DNA of 64,000 bases, taken from NCBI GenBank assembly GCA_021234155.1, contig JAJEKV010000028.1:12598134-12662133 (forward strand). The letters are read 5' to 3'. This document shows positions 33,700 to 46,257 of the stretch, piece after piece (the stretch's first letter is position 1; each line of letters starts with the position of its first letter). The stretch is from Isoetes taiwanensis (lineage: Eukaryota > Streptophyta > Lycopodiopsida > Isoetales > Isoetaceae). Under the pieces are notes generated by a model, which saw nothing but the letters and a program-made list of their open reading frames with translations, was not told where the DNA came from and did not search any database. The translations under genes were made by a program, and so were the position numbers.

Positions 33700-35895
33700 A
33701 TGGATGGAAAGAAAGAAACGTGATCTCTCTCCCTCGAGAAAGGGGGAATCAACCATCCCGAGATATTCTCGTTAATTTTGAATTTCCCTCTTCCTATAAT
33801 ACTAAAAAATAGTGCGAAATTGGGTGGATAAAAAGACACTAAAAATGAGACACCATAAGATGCGAGGATCCATGTATTAAAGTAAAATTCAACGTCGTGC
33901 CGGAGGACATAGCTGAGTGCATGTATCCATAATTTCTCGAAGATATGTTCCCAGTGAGCCCACAGAGGTCATGTCTAGCAGCACATATAGTGGCTGACAG
34001 AGCTACATCCCCGATCATGTATCATAATCCAGAAGAGAATAATAGTTCTCATCTAGGTAACCTATTCATATAGAAATACAAGTGTCATGGTTCCTTTGTC
34101 AATCTTGTTTTAGGGTTAATGTCATTGGGCATTTGATACTAAAGCGAAGATGCAATTATGCTTAACTATTGCAGTTAAGCTAAGATCAGCACGTAAACCT
34201 ATGACTAACTTGATCCGTGAGCTGCATTCCCACTCTGAGATCCTAACATACTGAAAACCTTGCTAAACAATGTCTTTGTAGTAGCACCTTAGGTACATGG
34301 GCTCCACTCGAGCTCTGAAGGCTTCTTTCCCCTGGCGCTGCTCGAAACAGACTCCTGGAGATTCTTCAACACCAAATGGCACTGAACCTAAGAGGTTTAG
34401 GGTTTAGGGCCCCTCCATTTATAACCCTGAAAAATGGAATCTGGCTTTGGGATTGGGTCACGTGGTCACATTATTCCTTGGCACTTGAGAAGTGAGTCCC
34501 AAGGTTACATTTATCATAAATGTCATCAAAGGGGAATTTATACGTAGGTAACTAACTAGATATTAACATGTGACACGCGTGTAATATTACTGAGCCGCAC
34601 ATGTTACATTAACATGTTAATTAATTATTGCCCCTAGCTGATATATTATGTGACCCACAGAATATATAGGTACTATTGTTGGTATTATATTATCAAGTAT
34701 AATATGACAAGTGCCAATGGTTGCCATGCACTCTAATACTATTGTATTTATGTGGGGCCACCTCCTATTGTCTCTCGACATGCAGGATGCTAACTACATG
34801 GCATGCATGTGTCGAGTTACATGTGTACTAATCTTGTATATGTCATCTAGATGATATGTACTGTGATGTAGCAGTATATTATATGTATTTATGGCGTATA
34901 ATAAAATGGATCGTCACAGGAGATATTGATGATCTCAATCGAATATAAATAATACATGAATTCTGGTTGCATGGCATCTTTGGACAACTCTCCAGCATTA
35001 AAAACCATAGATATTAGAGAATTTTGGTGGTCCGCCACCATTAAACATTTTGGATTTGGATAACCTTGATTCATGCTGAAAATAACTCTTTGTTTAGAGG
35101 AAAAAAAAAGGGTAACCACGTATAAATCTAAAATCGAGAGATGCATTTGCCTTTCCATTATGTATCCTTTGATTTCTTTCCAATGTTCCATTGCAACTAT
35201 AGTACCCCCCGGTTTTTAGAAGGATAACATCACGGATGCAATACATATTCCAATCTACTCCATGCCACAATACCTTATGCTAGAAGTTGCTCCATGTGAT
35301 TGTATATTATATACCGTCCATCACACTAAATTAGTTTCACCTAAAGCATCCGGAAGTCACCTATTACTTTGGTGTTCCATGCCACTGATTTACATGGACC
35401 AGTCATCATAATCAGCCATCTATGGATACTGCATCTTGCAGGTCAACTGCAAAATTGTAAGGAAGTGTGACTTAATCCAACCACACCGATGGATATTGAG
35501 AAGCTCTATCTGCATAAAATATTCAACGATGTCCTAGCAAACCAATGCACCAATATATCAGGTCAAGAATCTGAAATTACTACATAAATCATCCTATTTA
35601 GCATTCAAAAATCACCCATTACTTTGGTATTCCACGTTGTTGCTTCACGTGGTTCACTCATCGCAATCGGTACTCGTCTTATGAATATTGTGACAAGGTC
35701 ATTGATAAAGATGAAATCATAACAAGTTAGCAGTAGGGGAACTTACAATGTCATTTATTCTCCTTCATGTTAAGAATGCATTGAATGGATGCCTTGGCTT
35801 TGATAAGGATGCTCAAGCAAATCAAAAGGCCATGAGAAGAATCCTCCATGATCCATGAATCTTCCAAGGGGAACCATATGTGGCAACTCTGCATA
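33700..35895. other. Intergenic, nothing recognised
   Basis: About 2.2 kb with no convincing coding sequence. A 100-codon minus-strand frame (35,191-34,889) has no recognised motif. Two TTTAGGG units occur near 34,400. Confidence 0.4.
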
Positions 35896-35899
35896 AACA

Positions 35900-36051
35900 A
35901 CATAAGGTAATGGAATTTAAGTTCCCACCGCTCAAATCTATGATGTAAGGTAATGGAATTTAAGTTCCCACCGCTAAATTAATGTTGGTTATATTTGAAT
36001 CCATGACCTCGTATATGGCGGGTTTAAGGTCCTACCATTAGACTATGCTCC
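35900..36051 (-). mobile_element. tRNA-derived SINE
   Basis: Read on the minus strand from 36,051, it starts GGAGCATAGTCTAATGGTAGG. TAGTCTAATGG fits the pol III A-box consensus (TRGYNNARNNG) exactly, and GGATTCAAATA, about 30 bases later, is a B-box-like sequence. A cloverleaf with a matching acceptor stem cannot be drawn, so it is not a working tRNA gene. The downstream part contains a 43-bp tandem duplication (units near 35,903 and 35,946). Target duplications were not identified. Confidence 0.5.
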
Positions 36052-36874
36052 AAAACGCGTTGTGTTGTTTTAGACTAACTGTCAACTCCTCAAATAACAG
36101 ATAACCTATCTAAATTTCATATATCTGGATGATATTTTCCTGCTACGGTATTGAGATGCAAAAAGAATATGCATTAGAAGAGCTTTAAATACATCTACGC
36201 AAAAGCAAGGACGTCTTAAATTAGATGCAATGCTACTTCCAACCCTCTACGAACCATTGTCGTTCCTATATAGCCTATGCGCAGATAAAGCTTATGCCCT
36301 ATCCATGTCATTGCATGTGCGCTCATGAGCCATTGGGACCTCTAACTATTTTGGTCTCAAATGATTTGCCATCTTTCTTTATTACAAGACATCATCTCAA
36401 TTGTTGTGCAGAAACGGTCAATCAAATTGGTGACAGTCACAAAACCCCTCGGTATATATTAGGATTATAATAAACAGTTTTTAGCATGCTCTTTATTTAA
36501 TACCCACTACAAGTAAAACCAATTCTCACCCTAGCAATACGATTTGAAATCCGATTATACCGTTGCAGTCTATAGGCTAGTGATATATGTAGAAAGTGTT
36601 AGCCATTTGTCTCTATTAGATTGTGTCATATTATAGGAACTGGTTTTCCAAATGGAATGCTAGTCATATGCTGATGCTCAACAATTTTTTTCCGTGAACC
36701 ATATAATTTTATAGTCCCAAAAGGTATCTAGGTGAAGGATAGATGATGGAGAACTTTAATGTCCACAGAGACCACAAGGGCCATGACATAAAGGGATGAA
36801 TTAGTTTTCTAACACTTTATTAATGTTGTATTAATTTGCCATACATTGGCATTCATGATTCACAATATCAATTG
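36052..36874. other. Intergenic, nothing recognised
   Basis: Open frames up to 81 codons without recognised motifs. Confidence 0.35.
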
Positions 36875-36882
36875 GTTAGAAT

Positions 36883-37097
36883 CTTGGTTCGGGGAATTTT
36901 TTAGCCTCAAGAAGCACCTTTCCGACTCTTCTGAACCTGCCTTGGCAAGCTCCAATACAGGGCCATGATTCCTCCAAAAATACTAAGAAAATCTGTTATT
37001 GTCAGCCGGAAATTTTCCTACTGTTTCAAATTTGTCCAGCTAAATCTGGATTTTATCCAGCAGGTTACAAGGGTTCCGGGGAACTTCCCGAACCAAG
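36883..37097. mobile_element. 215-bp MITE, hAT-like, with 8-bp target duplication
   Basis: The element starts CTTGGTTCGGGGAA and ends TTCCCGAACCAAG, giving 11 perfectly inverted terminal bases plus imperfect continuation. It is flanked by direct GTTAGAAT on both sides (36,875-36,882 and 37,098-37,105). An 8-bp duplication is the hAT superfamily pattern. It encodes nothing and lies about 750 bp upstream of the BAHD gene. Confidence 0.75.
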
Positions 37098-37105
37098 GTT
37101 AGAAT

Positions 37106-37853
37106 ACATCAATTTCACTTTGTCATTTATTGTGACAAGAGACATCTTGACTCTTGACTCGGCTAGGTAGTCCATAATAATGATCTATATGCATGCCATA
37201 ACGAGTTCACATGGAGGCAACAAAACGAACGCATTAACGTTTATATGGGATTAACAATGAACAATGGCACTTGGGGCTGTGAGCGATATAATAGCATGTC
37301 GGCGAAGCACACGATTTTTCTCATTTGAGTCTTGGTAATGTAATAGCACAAATATTAGACAATGGAGCACACAAGTTGAACCGTGGTAGTGAATGCAGCA
37401 CACAACTTCTCTTAGTTGTTGAACCTTATGAAGCACCCACCCAAGGGTCTTTAGTTGGACCTTATGGTGGAATACCACCATGAGAATATTAAATCCATCT
37501 ATGGCGCCAAATGGCAATTATGATAAGTGGCAAGACCCTCACCGTTCGGCGGAACAGGGCCTTTTGCACCCTATTTGTCCTTAGCAAGGTTGGTAGAATT
37601 TTAAAGGGACTCCTTTGTTTGATGGCAGAAATCATAAAAGAGCATGTCCGTCATGTTGCATTTTGGTGAGTAATTGCAGAGATAAAAACATTCGGGAACT
37701 AGGTTATGCATTAGTTCATTCGGATAGATTTCCAACGGCAGCTGGCGAGTTAAAGTAACTCTGTCATGCATAAAAAGGCAGGGCCTTTGAAGCATCCAAC
37801 ATATTTTCCATCTGTAAGCATTGTTTACCTTTCTGTTCCTCAGTTTTCTTAAC
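37106..37853. other. Region upstream of the BAHD gene
   Basis: About 750 bases between the MITE and the BAHD start codon. It presumably holds the promoter; I could not fix a TATA box or transcription start with confidence. Confidence 0.3.
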
Positions 37854-39348
37854 ATGAAGGTTTCATTGTTAACTGTTTCCACGGTTGTGCCTTCAATTCC
37901 AACCAAAAAGGATATCATGCATCTCTCTCCCTTTGATCACTTGCATAGAATTGTACCTTATATGCAAAGAATCCTTTTTTATGCCATTGACCTTGAATCT
38001 CAGGAGGATTACACTAGAATCGTTGATATGTTGAAACTTAGCTTGGCTGACACCCTTTCCTGGTTCTATCCTCTAGCAGGAAGGCTTAGTGATGGAAAAC
38101 TTGGTCCTCCTCATGTAGACTGCAATGATGAGGGGGTTGAATTTATTGAAGCTTCGGCAGATGATATCTGTTTTCAAGATGCTGTTCATGAAGCAAAGCT
38201 CTGGCCTGACCTTGCCGCCATGAAAAAAGTCAGGATAGTAGATGTACCTGAGCTTCCTCTTCTGTCTGTGCAGGTAAAAACATATTTGGATCTTTTTTTC
38301 TAGGATGGCATTGATTTTTTTTTATTTTTTTTATTTTTGCTTTGCCTTAAATCCTAATTAAAAATCTTATGCTGTATACATATAGATTTATGTCATATAC
38401 ATGAATGTGTTTCTGCAGGTTACCAGGTTTGGATGTGAGGGCATCTCCCTTGGCATAGCATTCAACCATGTCATTATGGATGGAAAATCATTCTGGCATT
38501 TTGTCAGATCTTGGTCAGAGATTTCAACAGGTGCCTCTAACATTTCTGTTCCTCCAATCCATTCCAGATCTATACAAATGTCTTCAGAACACATTCCTGA
38601 TACACCTAGTCTCTCCAATATTCATCAACCACCATCTGCAGTCTACAAATACTCTCTCCCATATGAGCAATACCTAGATCTTGTGTTCACTGTGGCACCA
38701 CAAACTAAAGTGCAGCAAAAGCACTTCTATTTCTCGTTTTCCACTTTAGACAAGCTCAAACAACAGATATGCACAGAAAGTGATGAGAAGTCTTTAAAGG
38801 TTACTTCACTCAAGGTTATATGTGCCTATGTTTGGAAAGCCCTTCTCAAAGCCAGGAAAGCCAACAGAACTAGCGAGACCGGCTTCTACACAATCATAGA
38901 CATGAGGAAAAGGATCAATCCTCCCCTTGAGGAAGGTTATTTTGGCAATGTGATTACTGTTGTAGGTGCAATTACAAAAACAGGCAATCTTCTAAAAAAT
39001 GGACTTTCTTATGCTGTGAAACTTTTGGAAGAATCTATAAAGTTGGCCACAGAGGCAGATGTGAAAACTGTGATGGAGAATTTTGAAAATCAAGGAAATG
39101 TGATTCTTGTGCCTTCTAATTTAGAACTGCAGCACTGGTTTGGGACCTTGAGTTCTCCTAATTTTGCAGTGTATGAGACGGAGTTTGGTTGGGGCAAACC
39201 TGTTGCAGTAAGACCAGGCACTGTTGGCTATAAAGGCGTCCTGACATTCTTCAGATGTGAAGCTGGAATAGATGTGTTTGTGTCATGCACTGATAAAGAA
39301 CTAGCTGCACTTGGTGATGGTATGCACACTCCAAGTGTGGAAGTATAG
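37854..39348 (+). CDS. BAHD acyltransferase, HCT-like, two exons
   Basis: Two exons, 37,854-38,273 and 38,419-39,348, join in frame across a 145-base GT-AG intron (CAG|GTAAAA ... TTCTGCAG|GTT) to give 449 residues, the usual BAHD length. The ATG at 37,854 matches family N-termini (MKVSLLTVSTVVPSIP, then LSPFDHL). FYPLAGRL lies near residue 75. The catalytic HxxxD is HVIMDG, just after the exon junction, and its His takes the proton from the acceptor. The structural DFGWG motif is present as EFGWGKP, an Asp-to-Glu change. BAHD enzymes move acyl groups from CoA thioesters to alcohols or amines in the cytosol, for example in phenylpropanoid or cuticle metabolism. The acceptor cannot be told from sequence alone. 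No stop or frameshift is present, so it is likely active. The single intron position is typical of the family. Confidence 0.92.
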
Positions 39349-40705
39349 TATACCATATGATATACTTGTATCTTCCATAACGTAGTTCAAATCTACAAGG
39401 GCATGATATGAGATTAGTTATGACGATTGCATAATATCAAGGAGAGATCCTATTAGTATTCTCATGCTTATACATCAGCAAGATGGCCGGACTATCTTCT
39501 CAAAACATATCTATTGCATGCCAATATGCATATGCTCTTATTTGCTAACATAATACATTTCTCGAATTCTAATGAGGCTTAGCAATGCATATGCACTATA
39601 AAGAGCATATGTCGCTATGCTTTACAAATTCATATATAAGTGACTTAGCAAGTGGGTGGGCGGGTGTAAAAGAGGTTATTGCATAGCAAAAGGTATATGT
39701 CTACAAGCAACTAAGCAGCTTGTAGCTAAGAGACTTGGTATTTAAGATGCATAGCGTATGGTCGTATATATGCCTACAAGTAATTTATCAAGTGGAATGG
39801 TATGAAAGAGATCAAGATCAAAGATTAAAGGAATAACAATGCATAGATAAAACAATGGATTGCCTCAATTCCATGGGTTGGCATTTTAGAGAGCGATGGT
39901 GACATAGTTATTGATCCCACAAATGAGCACATTTTATTCAATATTGAGACACAATGCATACAATCATCGTCTTCCTACATATATATGTGATTAGTAGAGG
40001 AAAAAAAGGACAAAAAAGAAATAATAATCCAAAAATGAAGTTTTCACACAAAATAAAATTTCAAAAAATATTAGATTTGGAACTGAAAAGTGTTTTTCCG
40101 GCCAAACAATTGTTATGACTAGGAAACATGCCTAGGCCTGCCTCTACCACCGATACAACCCCCCCACCAAACGACTCATTTGAGGTAATAACTTTTAGTT
40201 CTAATGTCATTAGTGCGGTTTCTCGCAGATTTGGAGGAATTTCAGGCATTGGCGACTAACCTGAGTTCACATCCTTGGAGCCTAGCATGCATCAATCTAG
40301 CCTGCTTCGGACTCCGCTCTACCCCGAGCATGCATGCATTTCTTATTCACCAAAATTCACACACAATCCATCAGGTTATTTAGCTTGGCCATTCTTATTT
40401 TTAGCATCGAGAAGAATGTTGCACTTGCTCGTGATCCTTGAACACCCATTTTTTTTTATGTTACAAGTCTTGCATTGCATCTTCATAATATTTTAGTGGG
40501 CTATTGTGGCCCTACCTCCCAAGGTGCTCAAATTTTTCCCTTAGGGTACCAATTAAGGCCTAAAAGTGTCATGATTGGTAAATACAGTCACACGTATGAA
40601 CAAGAAAGGTTTACAAAATGCCAACCATTGGGGAAGAAGAGATAGAAAGGAAGATTTATAGTGCAAAATTGGCTCATTTAGCTACTGTTGCAAAGAGGGC
40701 AGATT
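39349..40705. other. Downstream of the BAHD gene, nothing recognised
   Basis: AT-rich. It contains an inverted pair of GCATATGCTCTT-like words (39,529-39,612). No gene, RNA or clear transposon end was seen before the CACTA terminus at 40,706. Confidence 0.4.
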
Positions 40706-43375
40706 CACTACAAGAGAAATGTACCTATAGTGTCTAGTGTAATGTCAACTTTTTTGACACAAACAGAACCTGTCAAAACCCAATTATTGTCACAACCTTG
40801 CCACTATACTTGTCGTGATCATTTGTCACAAACATGCCACAATAGCGTCAAATGTTGTGTCAAGCTTGTGGCTTCAATTTATGACATAATATTGACACAA
40901 AATCAATTTGAACTATATGGCAGTCTAGAAAATGGCGAACTTGTGACAATATTTTAACAACATTGTGATAAATAAATAGAAGTCCATATGAATACTATTA
41001 CATCAACATTATCGCGAGCTAGCGACAAAGTAGTAGCTATAATTCATCCACAATAAGACAATCAATAAGAACATTTGTGACCCATTTTGTAGCTAACAAA
41101 TAGTTAGTGTTGTGACCACATTGTGATAAATAAATAAAGCTTATACCAACTACACAGCATCAACATCATGGCAATGTATTGACAATATAGTAGTTATATT
41201 TCCAACAACTAATAAGAAATTTTGTGACTAGTTTGGTCTCTAAAGAAGCACTATTTTTCATTGTTGTGACGACATTATGATAGATAAATAAACAACTGAT
41301 AACAATTTCTATGAGTTTTGTGTCTAGGTAATAGCTAATTTAAGACAATTTATGCATTGTATCTTGTGTCAAAAGGATAAACATCTAAGTATTTTTTTTT
41401 TGCTTGAATAACAAATATTCTGATTTCTGAAATTCGATAACAAAAACCAAAGTAATAAAGTTTCATTGATCAACAATGAATTTCCAACATAACAAACTAG
41501 AAAAAGTGCCCAGCGTTGCTGGGCTTTTTGTTGGGCATTAAGTTCAAGAGTTATAAAATGTGAGTTTTATTTTACAAGGGCGTATTTCAACTTTACAAGG
41601 GCGTATTTCAACGATGCCAAATGGCATTCATGTTGTTGACAAAAAATACAATAGGTTGAGGAATCTAAAATTAATTATGTTAAGAGTCAAATTGTTGCAC
41701 GGAACTATGACAGGCATAAATACAAACAGCTGAGGCATTAGTTCAAAAAGGTGGAAAAACTCCTAACCTTAAGCTGTGGCTGCGTGACCTGTACACCCAA
41801 AGACTATAATTGTAAATACTTATGACGAATCACCAAAAACAAAATGCCTCAGCTTGTCTGCAACAGGGATACTGTTCTTATTTTCAATGCCATTCCCAAG
41901 CAGCTTATTTCCTATACGCTGTTAGAGATGATCCTCAATATTCTGATCTTTATACATATAATACAATTTTTGTCCTGACACTCTGGTCACTTCAAAGATA
42001 ATACTATTCTTAAGGGGAAGAAATGAATACATAAATCTGCTTGAAGGTAATAAATAATAGGTTTAAAGCCATGCAAATACTTGGTAGCCCTCACCTTTTC
42101 CCCTATGGCATTAGCATATCCACCACTAATCGATGCAATCTCTTGTTTCAAAGATGCTATTTCTTTTCTGGCCTGCACAGCCAAAAATTCTCATGTTAAT
42201 CAAACTGGCTATGCGCTCATCTATTATAGGCAAGGTTTATAAGCAGAAAGAATGGACAAAAAGTTTTTTTCATTGTTTAAAAGTAGAAGCATACTTCTGC
42301 TATTTTTTTTTCATGTTCAACCTCCAGCTTCTGTATGTGTAGTTCATGGTCTTTCTCAATTTCTTCCATTTTTCTTAGCCTCGAGCAATGTTTGCTGCAA
42401 CAAGATAAGATGTCATACATAAGTTAGAGAATAGAGATAACATAAAATGTTACATTTAACACTTCACATGCCTCTCTGTGTATAGCTATTTCATGCTTTT
42501 CATTGACTTCAGCCTCGGACATAAACGTGATGGGTTTCCAGCCATGGTTATCCTACATGGGCAGAAATCTATGTATTTTACCTGATCATTCCGTTGCGAA
42601 ATCTCTTTCAAATGCCTTGTAAGTTCTGCTTGCTTTTCTTTAAGCTGATACTGTGATTGCTTCTTGATTTCTAGCACTTTTTTTTCAGTGGCAACCACCT
42701 GCGCTTGTATCTAGAATGGCATAATTTAATGGCATAATTAATTGGAAAGATGGGTTTCGCTAAACTTTTTCCAAAGTTTGTGATGGAAACCAATGCGCAA
42801 GCTTGTGAGCATACCTTGGTTTTCTGTTCCTCCAGCAGTTGTTTCTCCTCCTCAAGTTTCTGATTTGACATGCAAAGCTCATGGCATTCCTGACAAATAC
42901 GGTTGACATCCGACTGTTGTGATATAATCTGTTGTTCCAATAAAGCAATGCTTTGCAACATTGCTTGCTACTTTCTTTCTTGTTCAGTGATTTTCTCTTG
43001 TAGTGCAATTTCAACAGTCTGGCTTGCAGCTTTCGTTTCTGAAACAATCTCCATTAAATCATCCTGCAAAATGAACGAATGTGTCTATTAAGTCATATTT
43101 CTAATCACAAATAACGCAAGAGGAAAGTAACTTACCTTCTCTTTCTGTAATTACATTAAGGATTTATCTGGTGTTTGGCCAATGGTTCAGATTGACTGTG
43201 AAGGAGAAGGGCAACATATTGACAGAGCATTGCTAAAGAATGGCGTTGGCATCTTTGTTGAAATCTCGAATGCTGCAAGATATTGCTGCATATTATTCTC
43301 AGAAGGCGTCATCCTGGATTGAGAATGATTCATGTCCAGATTGCATGCTGAAGGTGATGAATCCATGGTCCGGAG

Positions 43376-43570
43376 GAAGGTAAACGAATCCATGCGTATG
43401 TTCTGGAATCTGGCATTGAATCGGATGTTTGCATTGCAACTTGTCTGATTGACATGTATGGTAAATGTGCGAGGATAGGTGATGCATCAGAGATATTTGA
43501 TAGAACACCTTTCTCTGATGTGAAACTGTGGAACACAATTATTGGAGCCTATCTGCGAGATGAAGATGAC
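43376..43570 (+). pseudogene. PPR (PLS-type) gene fragment within CACTA element
   Basis: One frame reads [20 protein letters not shown], then ATCLIDMYGKCARIGDASEI, FDRTPFSDVKLWNTIIGAYL. The order GKxIHAxVxxSG, LIDMYxKCGxxxxAxxxF and VxxWNTIIGAY is the classic L-S-P repeat sequence of plant PLS pentatricopeptide proteins, which bind organellar RNA. Only about two repeats are left, with a stop just upstream and no DYW or E domain. It lies in antisense between exons 2 and 3 of the captured coiled-coil gene, so it came from a different locus. Confidence 0.75.
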
Positions 43571-44027
43571 AAGCCTATACTCATACAAGCTATTAAAAAG
43601 AAAGTTCCATATCTTGAGCTTAACATCCACAAATTGAAAAGAAATGGAAAACATCATCACATCCTCTGTCCCATTCCCAAAAGTATTTGCTACAGCACAT
43701 TGATTGTTCATGTGCTTTCCTGTTATCTGTCCACTTGAATTTAGAGGAAAATATTCTTAAAGTATAGACCACAAATTTCACTTTACATTACTTTTATAAT
43801 GTAATCCACCTATGCACTTTTACAATGCTTAATCGAGATGCAAGAGATAGAAAATTAAAAACTTAAGGATGCTTGCACAAATTACATACCTCAGATTTAG
43901 ATAGTTCCTGTTTAAGACGATAGGACCTGCAGATTTTCTTTTCCTTTTGCCTCCTTGTTTTGAAGTTTCTGCTTCTGGGATATTGCCGGAACTCGATGAG
44001 CATTGATGCTCCTCCAACCTAGAAAGA

Positions 44028-44165
44028 AAGTTCAGCAAAAGGTTCAGCAAAAATCCAGCAAACAAATTGAGCAAACGGTCCAGCAAAAGGTACAGCAAAA
44101 ATCCAGCAAACACTTTGAGCAAACAGGCCAGCAAAAAGGTAGCAAAAATCCAGCAAACACTTTGA
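44028..44165 (+). repeat. About 50-bp tandem repeat in captured intron
   Basis: Three imprecise units of AAAATCCAGCAAACA-TTTGAGCAAAC-GxCCAGCAAAAGGT within intron 1 of the captured coiled-coil gene. The Gln/Ser-rich frames through it are artefacts. Confidence 0.8.
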
Positions 44166-45537
44166 GCGATTCCCTGTGCCTTCATACACGTTTAGTCTAT
44201 CTTTAAGACCAGGGTTATACAAAAAGATCATCAATGTAGAATTTTTTATGAATACAGTAGTTGAAATTACAATTCCTTGCGAAGAAAGAAGACTTTGAAA
44301 AGTTATAAGAAAGAAGGCTTGTCTACCTAATGAAATTCCAATTACAGTTCTCATTTCAAAGGATTTGGCATTCTTGGCTGTACACTCCTCCTAATAAATA
44401 TGACGAAAGGAAAGATGAAGTTGTGGATATAGGTAGTGCCCTTAATCCGGCATACATAGCACTGCTCTTCAAGAAAGAACCAAGCATATAATAACAGGCA
44501 AAGTTCTACAAGTCATACATGGGAAATCTTTCCAGAGATATGCTTCTAAGGAAAAGATATGTCCTAATTACGCAATATTTAGAGCTGAAACGTTTCAGCA
44601 AGCAAAGATGCAGATTCTCAGGCAAAATCTTAATGAGGTCAGAAACTTTTTTACGAAATAATGGCACCAAGAATAGTGGTTCGTAGCTTCAGAAAACATG
44701 AGCAGGATCAATGCAAACTCAATATTAGTTCATAGCAATCAAATTCTCACAGTTCGGATGTCAGGAGCAAAGCTGAAAGATGCATAAATAAATCGTATAA
44801 TTTACCTTCCCTTTCCATTCTTTTTCTTGTGCAACTCCTTTCCAGAGTCATCATTTTTGTCTTCAGTATTTCTTCGAATCCTCTTCTCCAATTCCGTCAT
44901 TAGGGCAGCCAGAACACCTTCTGGCACATTGGCCATGAAATTTTCCAGCGTACCTCCATTAGACTCCTCCGTAGATACACTTTTGCCCTTGTCGGATCTG
45001 TTGGAAGCCACTAAAGACCAGAAGAATGGAAAAAATTAGAAACTGACAACGATATAAATGCAAATGCAACTGAGGAAATCTAAAAACAGAAACTTTTTTG
45101 CCAGCATTTTTGTATTCTGCTTGAGTCAAGATGCTTACTGATGGTGCTTTGCGACCGCAAACGAAACCTAGAAGAGCAGACGCTACTCAGGAAGAATCAA
45201 CCAAGATTTATTGGTGCTCGACATGAAAAAAAGGTAATCCATCCCGCCATTTTTCTGTTCCAAACGGATCCCTTGTTTTTTTCCCTTTTTTTTACAATTT
45301 ACCTTTTTTTTTTCTTGCCATTGTGCTGTTCACCTAATGATGTTTTATTGATGTCCAAGTCATTAAAATTGCCTGATATTGAAATCGTATTGAACTTGAA
45401 ATCCCTTAACTAGTGTAGAATATACTAGCTGCTAGTATAGCATATGTTGTGTTAATGGTGTCAATGGCTAATGGTGTCAATGGCTAATGATGTCAATGGT
45501 GTTCAATGGTGTCAATGGTTAATGGTTGTTGTGTTAA

Positions 45538-46257
45538 TGACACGCGATCGGCCCCAGATAAGCACGCACTATTTAAGAAGGACGAATCAAGATTTATTCT
45601 ACTAACTGTGAACTAGGTAAGTAATCACGCCATATTTCTATTTGAAACATATCTTTGGGTTTCTCATCTTTTTCATCATTTTTTTGTCTCAATTTCGATA
45701 TTGGGTGTGATTATTGGTTCTTAGGCAAACAGTACTATATGTTCAGTATGTAGGGTATGAATATTGATTCTTATGCAGTAAAACCAATGGTCCACTTCAT
45801 TGTCTGCTAGGGTCATTTTTTGCTTTTCTAGATTTCATTATTGGGGTAATGATAGCTTGTACCATAATGGGGATCCAACGAGAATATTAGAAAGATTCAC
45901 TTTATCAGTTGCTAAGGTATTGCCTAGTAATTTTGAAAAAACATTAGTAATTTCGCATTCTCCAATGGTTTTAAAAGGGAATTAATTTTTCAAAGTGCTC
46001 GCCCTGGCTAGTATTCAGAAGGTTCACTTATTGTCTACTAGGTCATTTTAAGTTTATACCACAATGGGAAAAAGGTTTACTGTCATTGTGAGAAAACATC
46101 GTGGCTCTCGGGTGTCATTCATGCATGTGGACACGCGAACGGCCCCAGATAAGCACACACTATTAAAAAAGGACGAATCAAGATTTATTCTACTGGCTGT
46201 GAACTAGGTAAGTAATCACGCCATATTTCTATTTGAAACATATCTTTGGGTTTCTCA
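45538..46257 (+). repeat. Duplicated 120-bp leader in CACTA element
   Basis: A block starting GACACGCGATCGGCCCCAGA at 45,538 recurs at about 46,129 with few changes. Both contain GACGAATCAAGATTTATTCT and a donor-like AACTAG|GTAAGT, and the second ends at the acceptor TTTCTCAG (46,257) in front of the TNP2 exon. A third, weaker relative lies near 45,180. It looks like a duplicated 5' leader exon plus intron. TGTCAATGG tandem words lie just upstream (45,455-45,540). Confidence 0.7.

Larger units (their letters stand above)
42090..45011 (-). pseudogene. Captured multi-exon coiled-coil gene piece in CACTA element
   Basis: Exons, read right to left: (1) from ATG at 45,011, MASNRSDKGKSVSTEESNGG to NGKG, donor near 44,805; (2) joining in frame near 44,020, LEEHQCSSSSGNIPEAETSK and a nuclear-signal-like GGKRKRKS; (3) 43,063-42,815, DDLMEIVSETKAASQTVEIA and later SNQKLEEEKQLLEEQ; (4) 42,710-42,582, IQAQVVATEKKVLEIKKQSQ to QRND; then short exons near 42,520, 42,390 (HELHIQKLEVEHEKKIAE) and 42,177-42,095 (ARKEIASLKQEIASISGGYA). 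Exons 3 and 4 have exact GT-AG borders and lengths divisible by three. The Lys/Glu/Gln-rich heptads predict a long coiled coil. I cannot name the family. Exon 3 has an in-frame TAG at 42,968-42,970, so this copy is probably broken. Confidence 0.6.

Noticed and set aside
35990-36051. A functional tRNA gene
   Set aside because: The acceptor stem cannot pair and the T-arm is degenerate, so SINE is the better reading.
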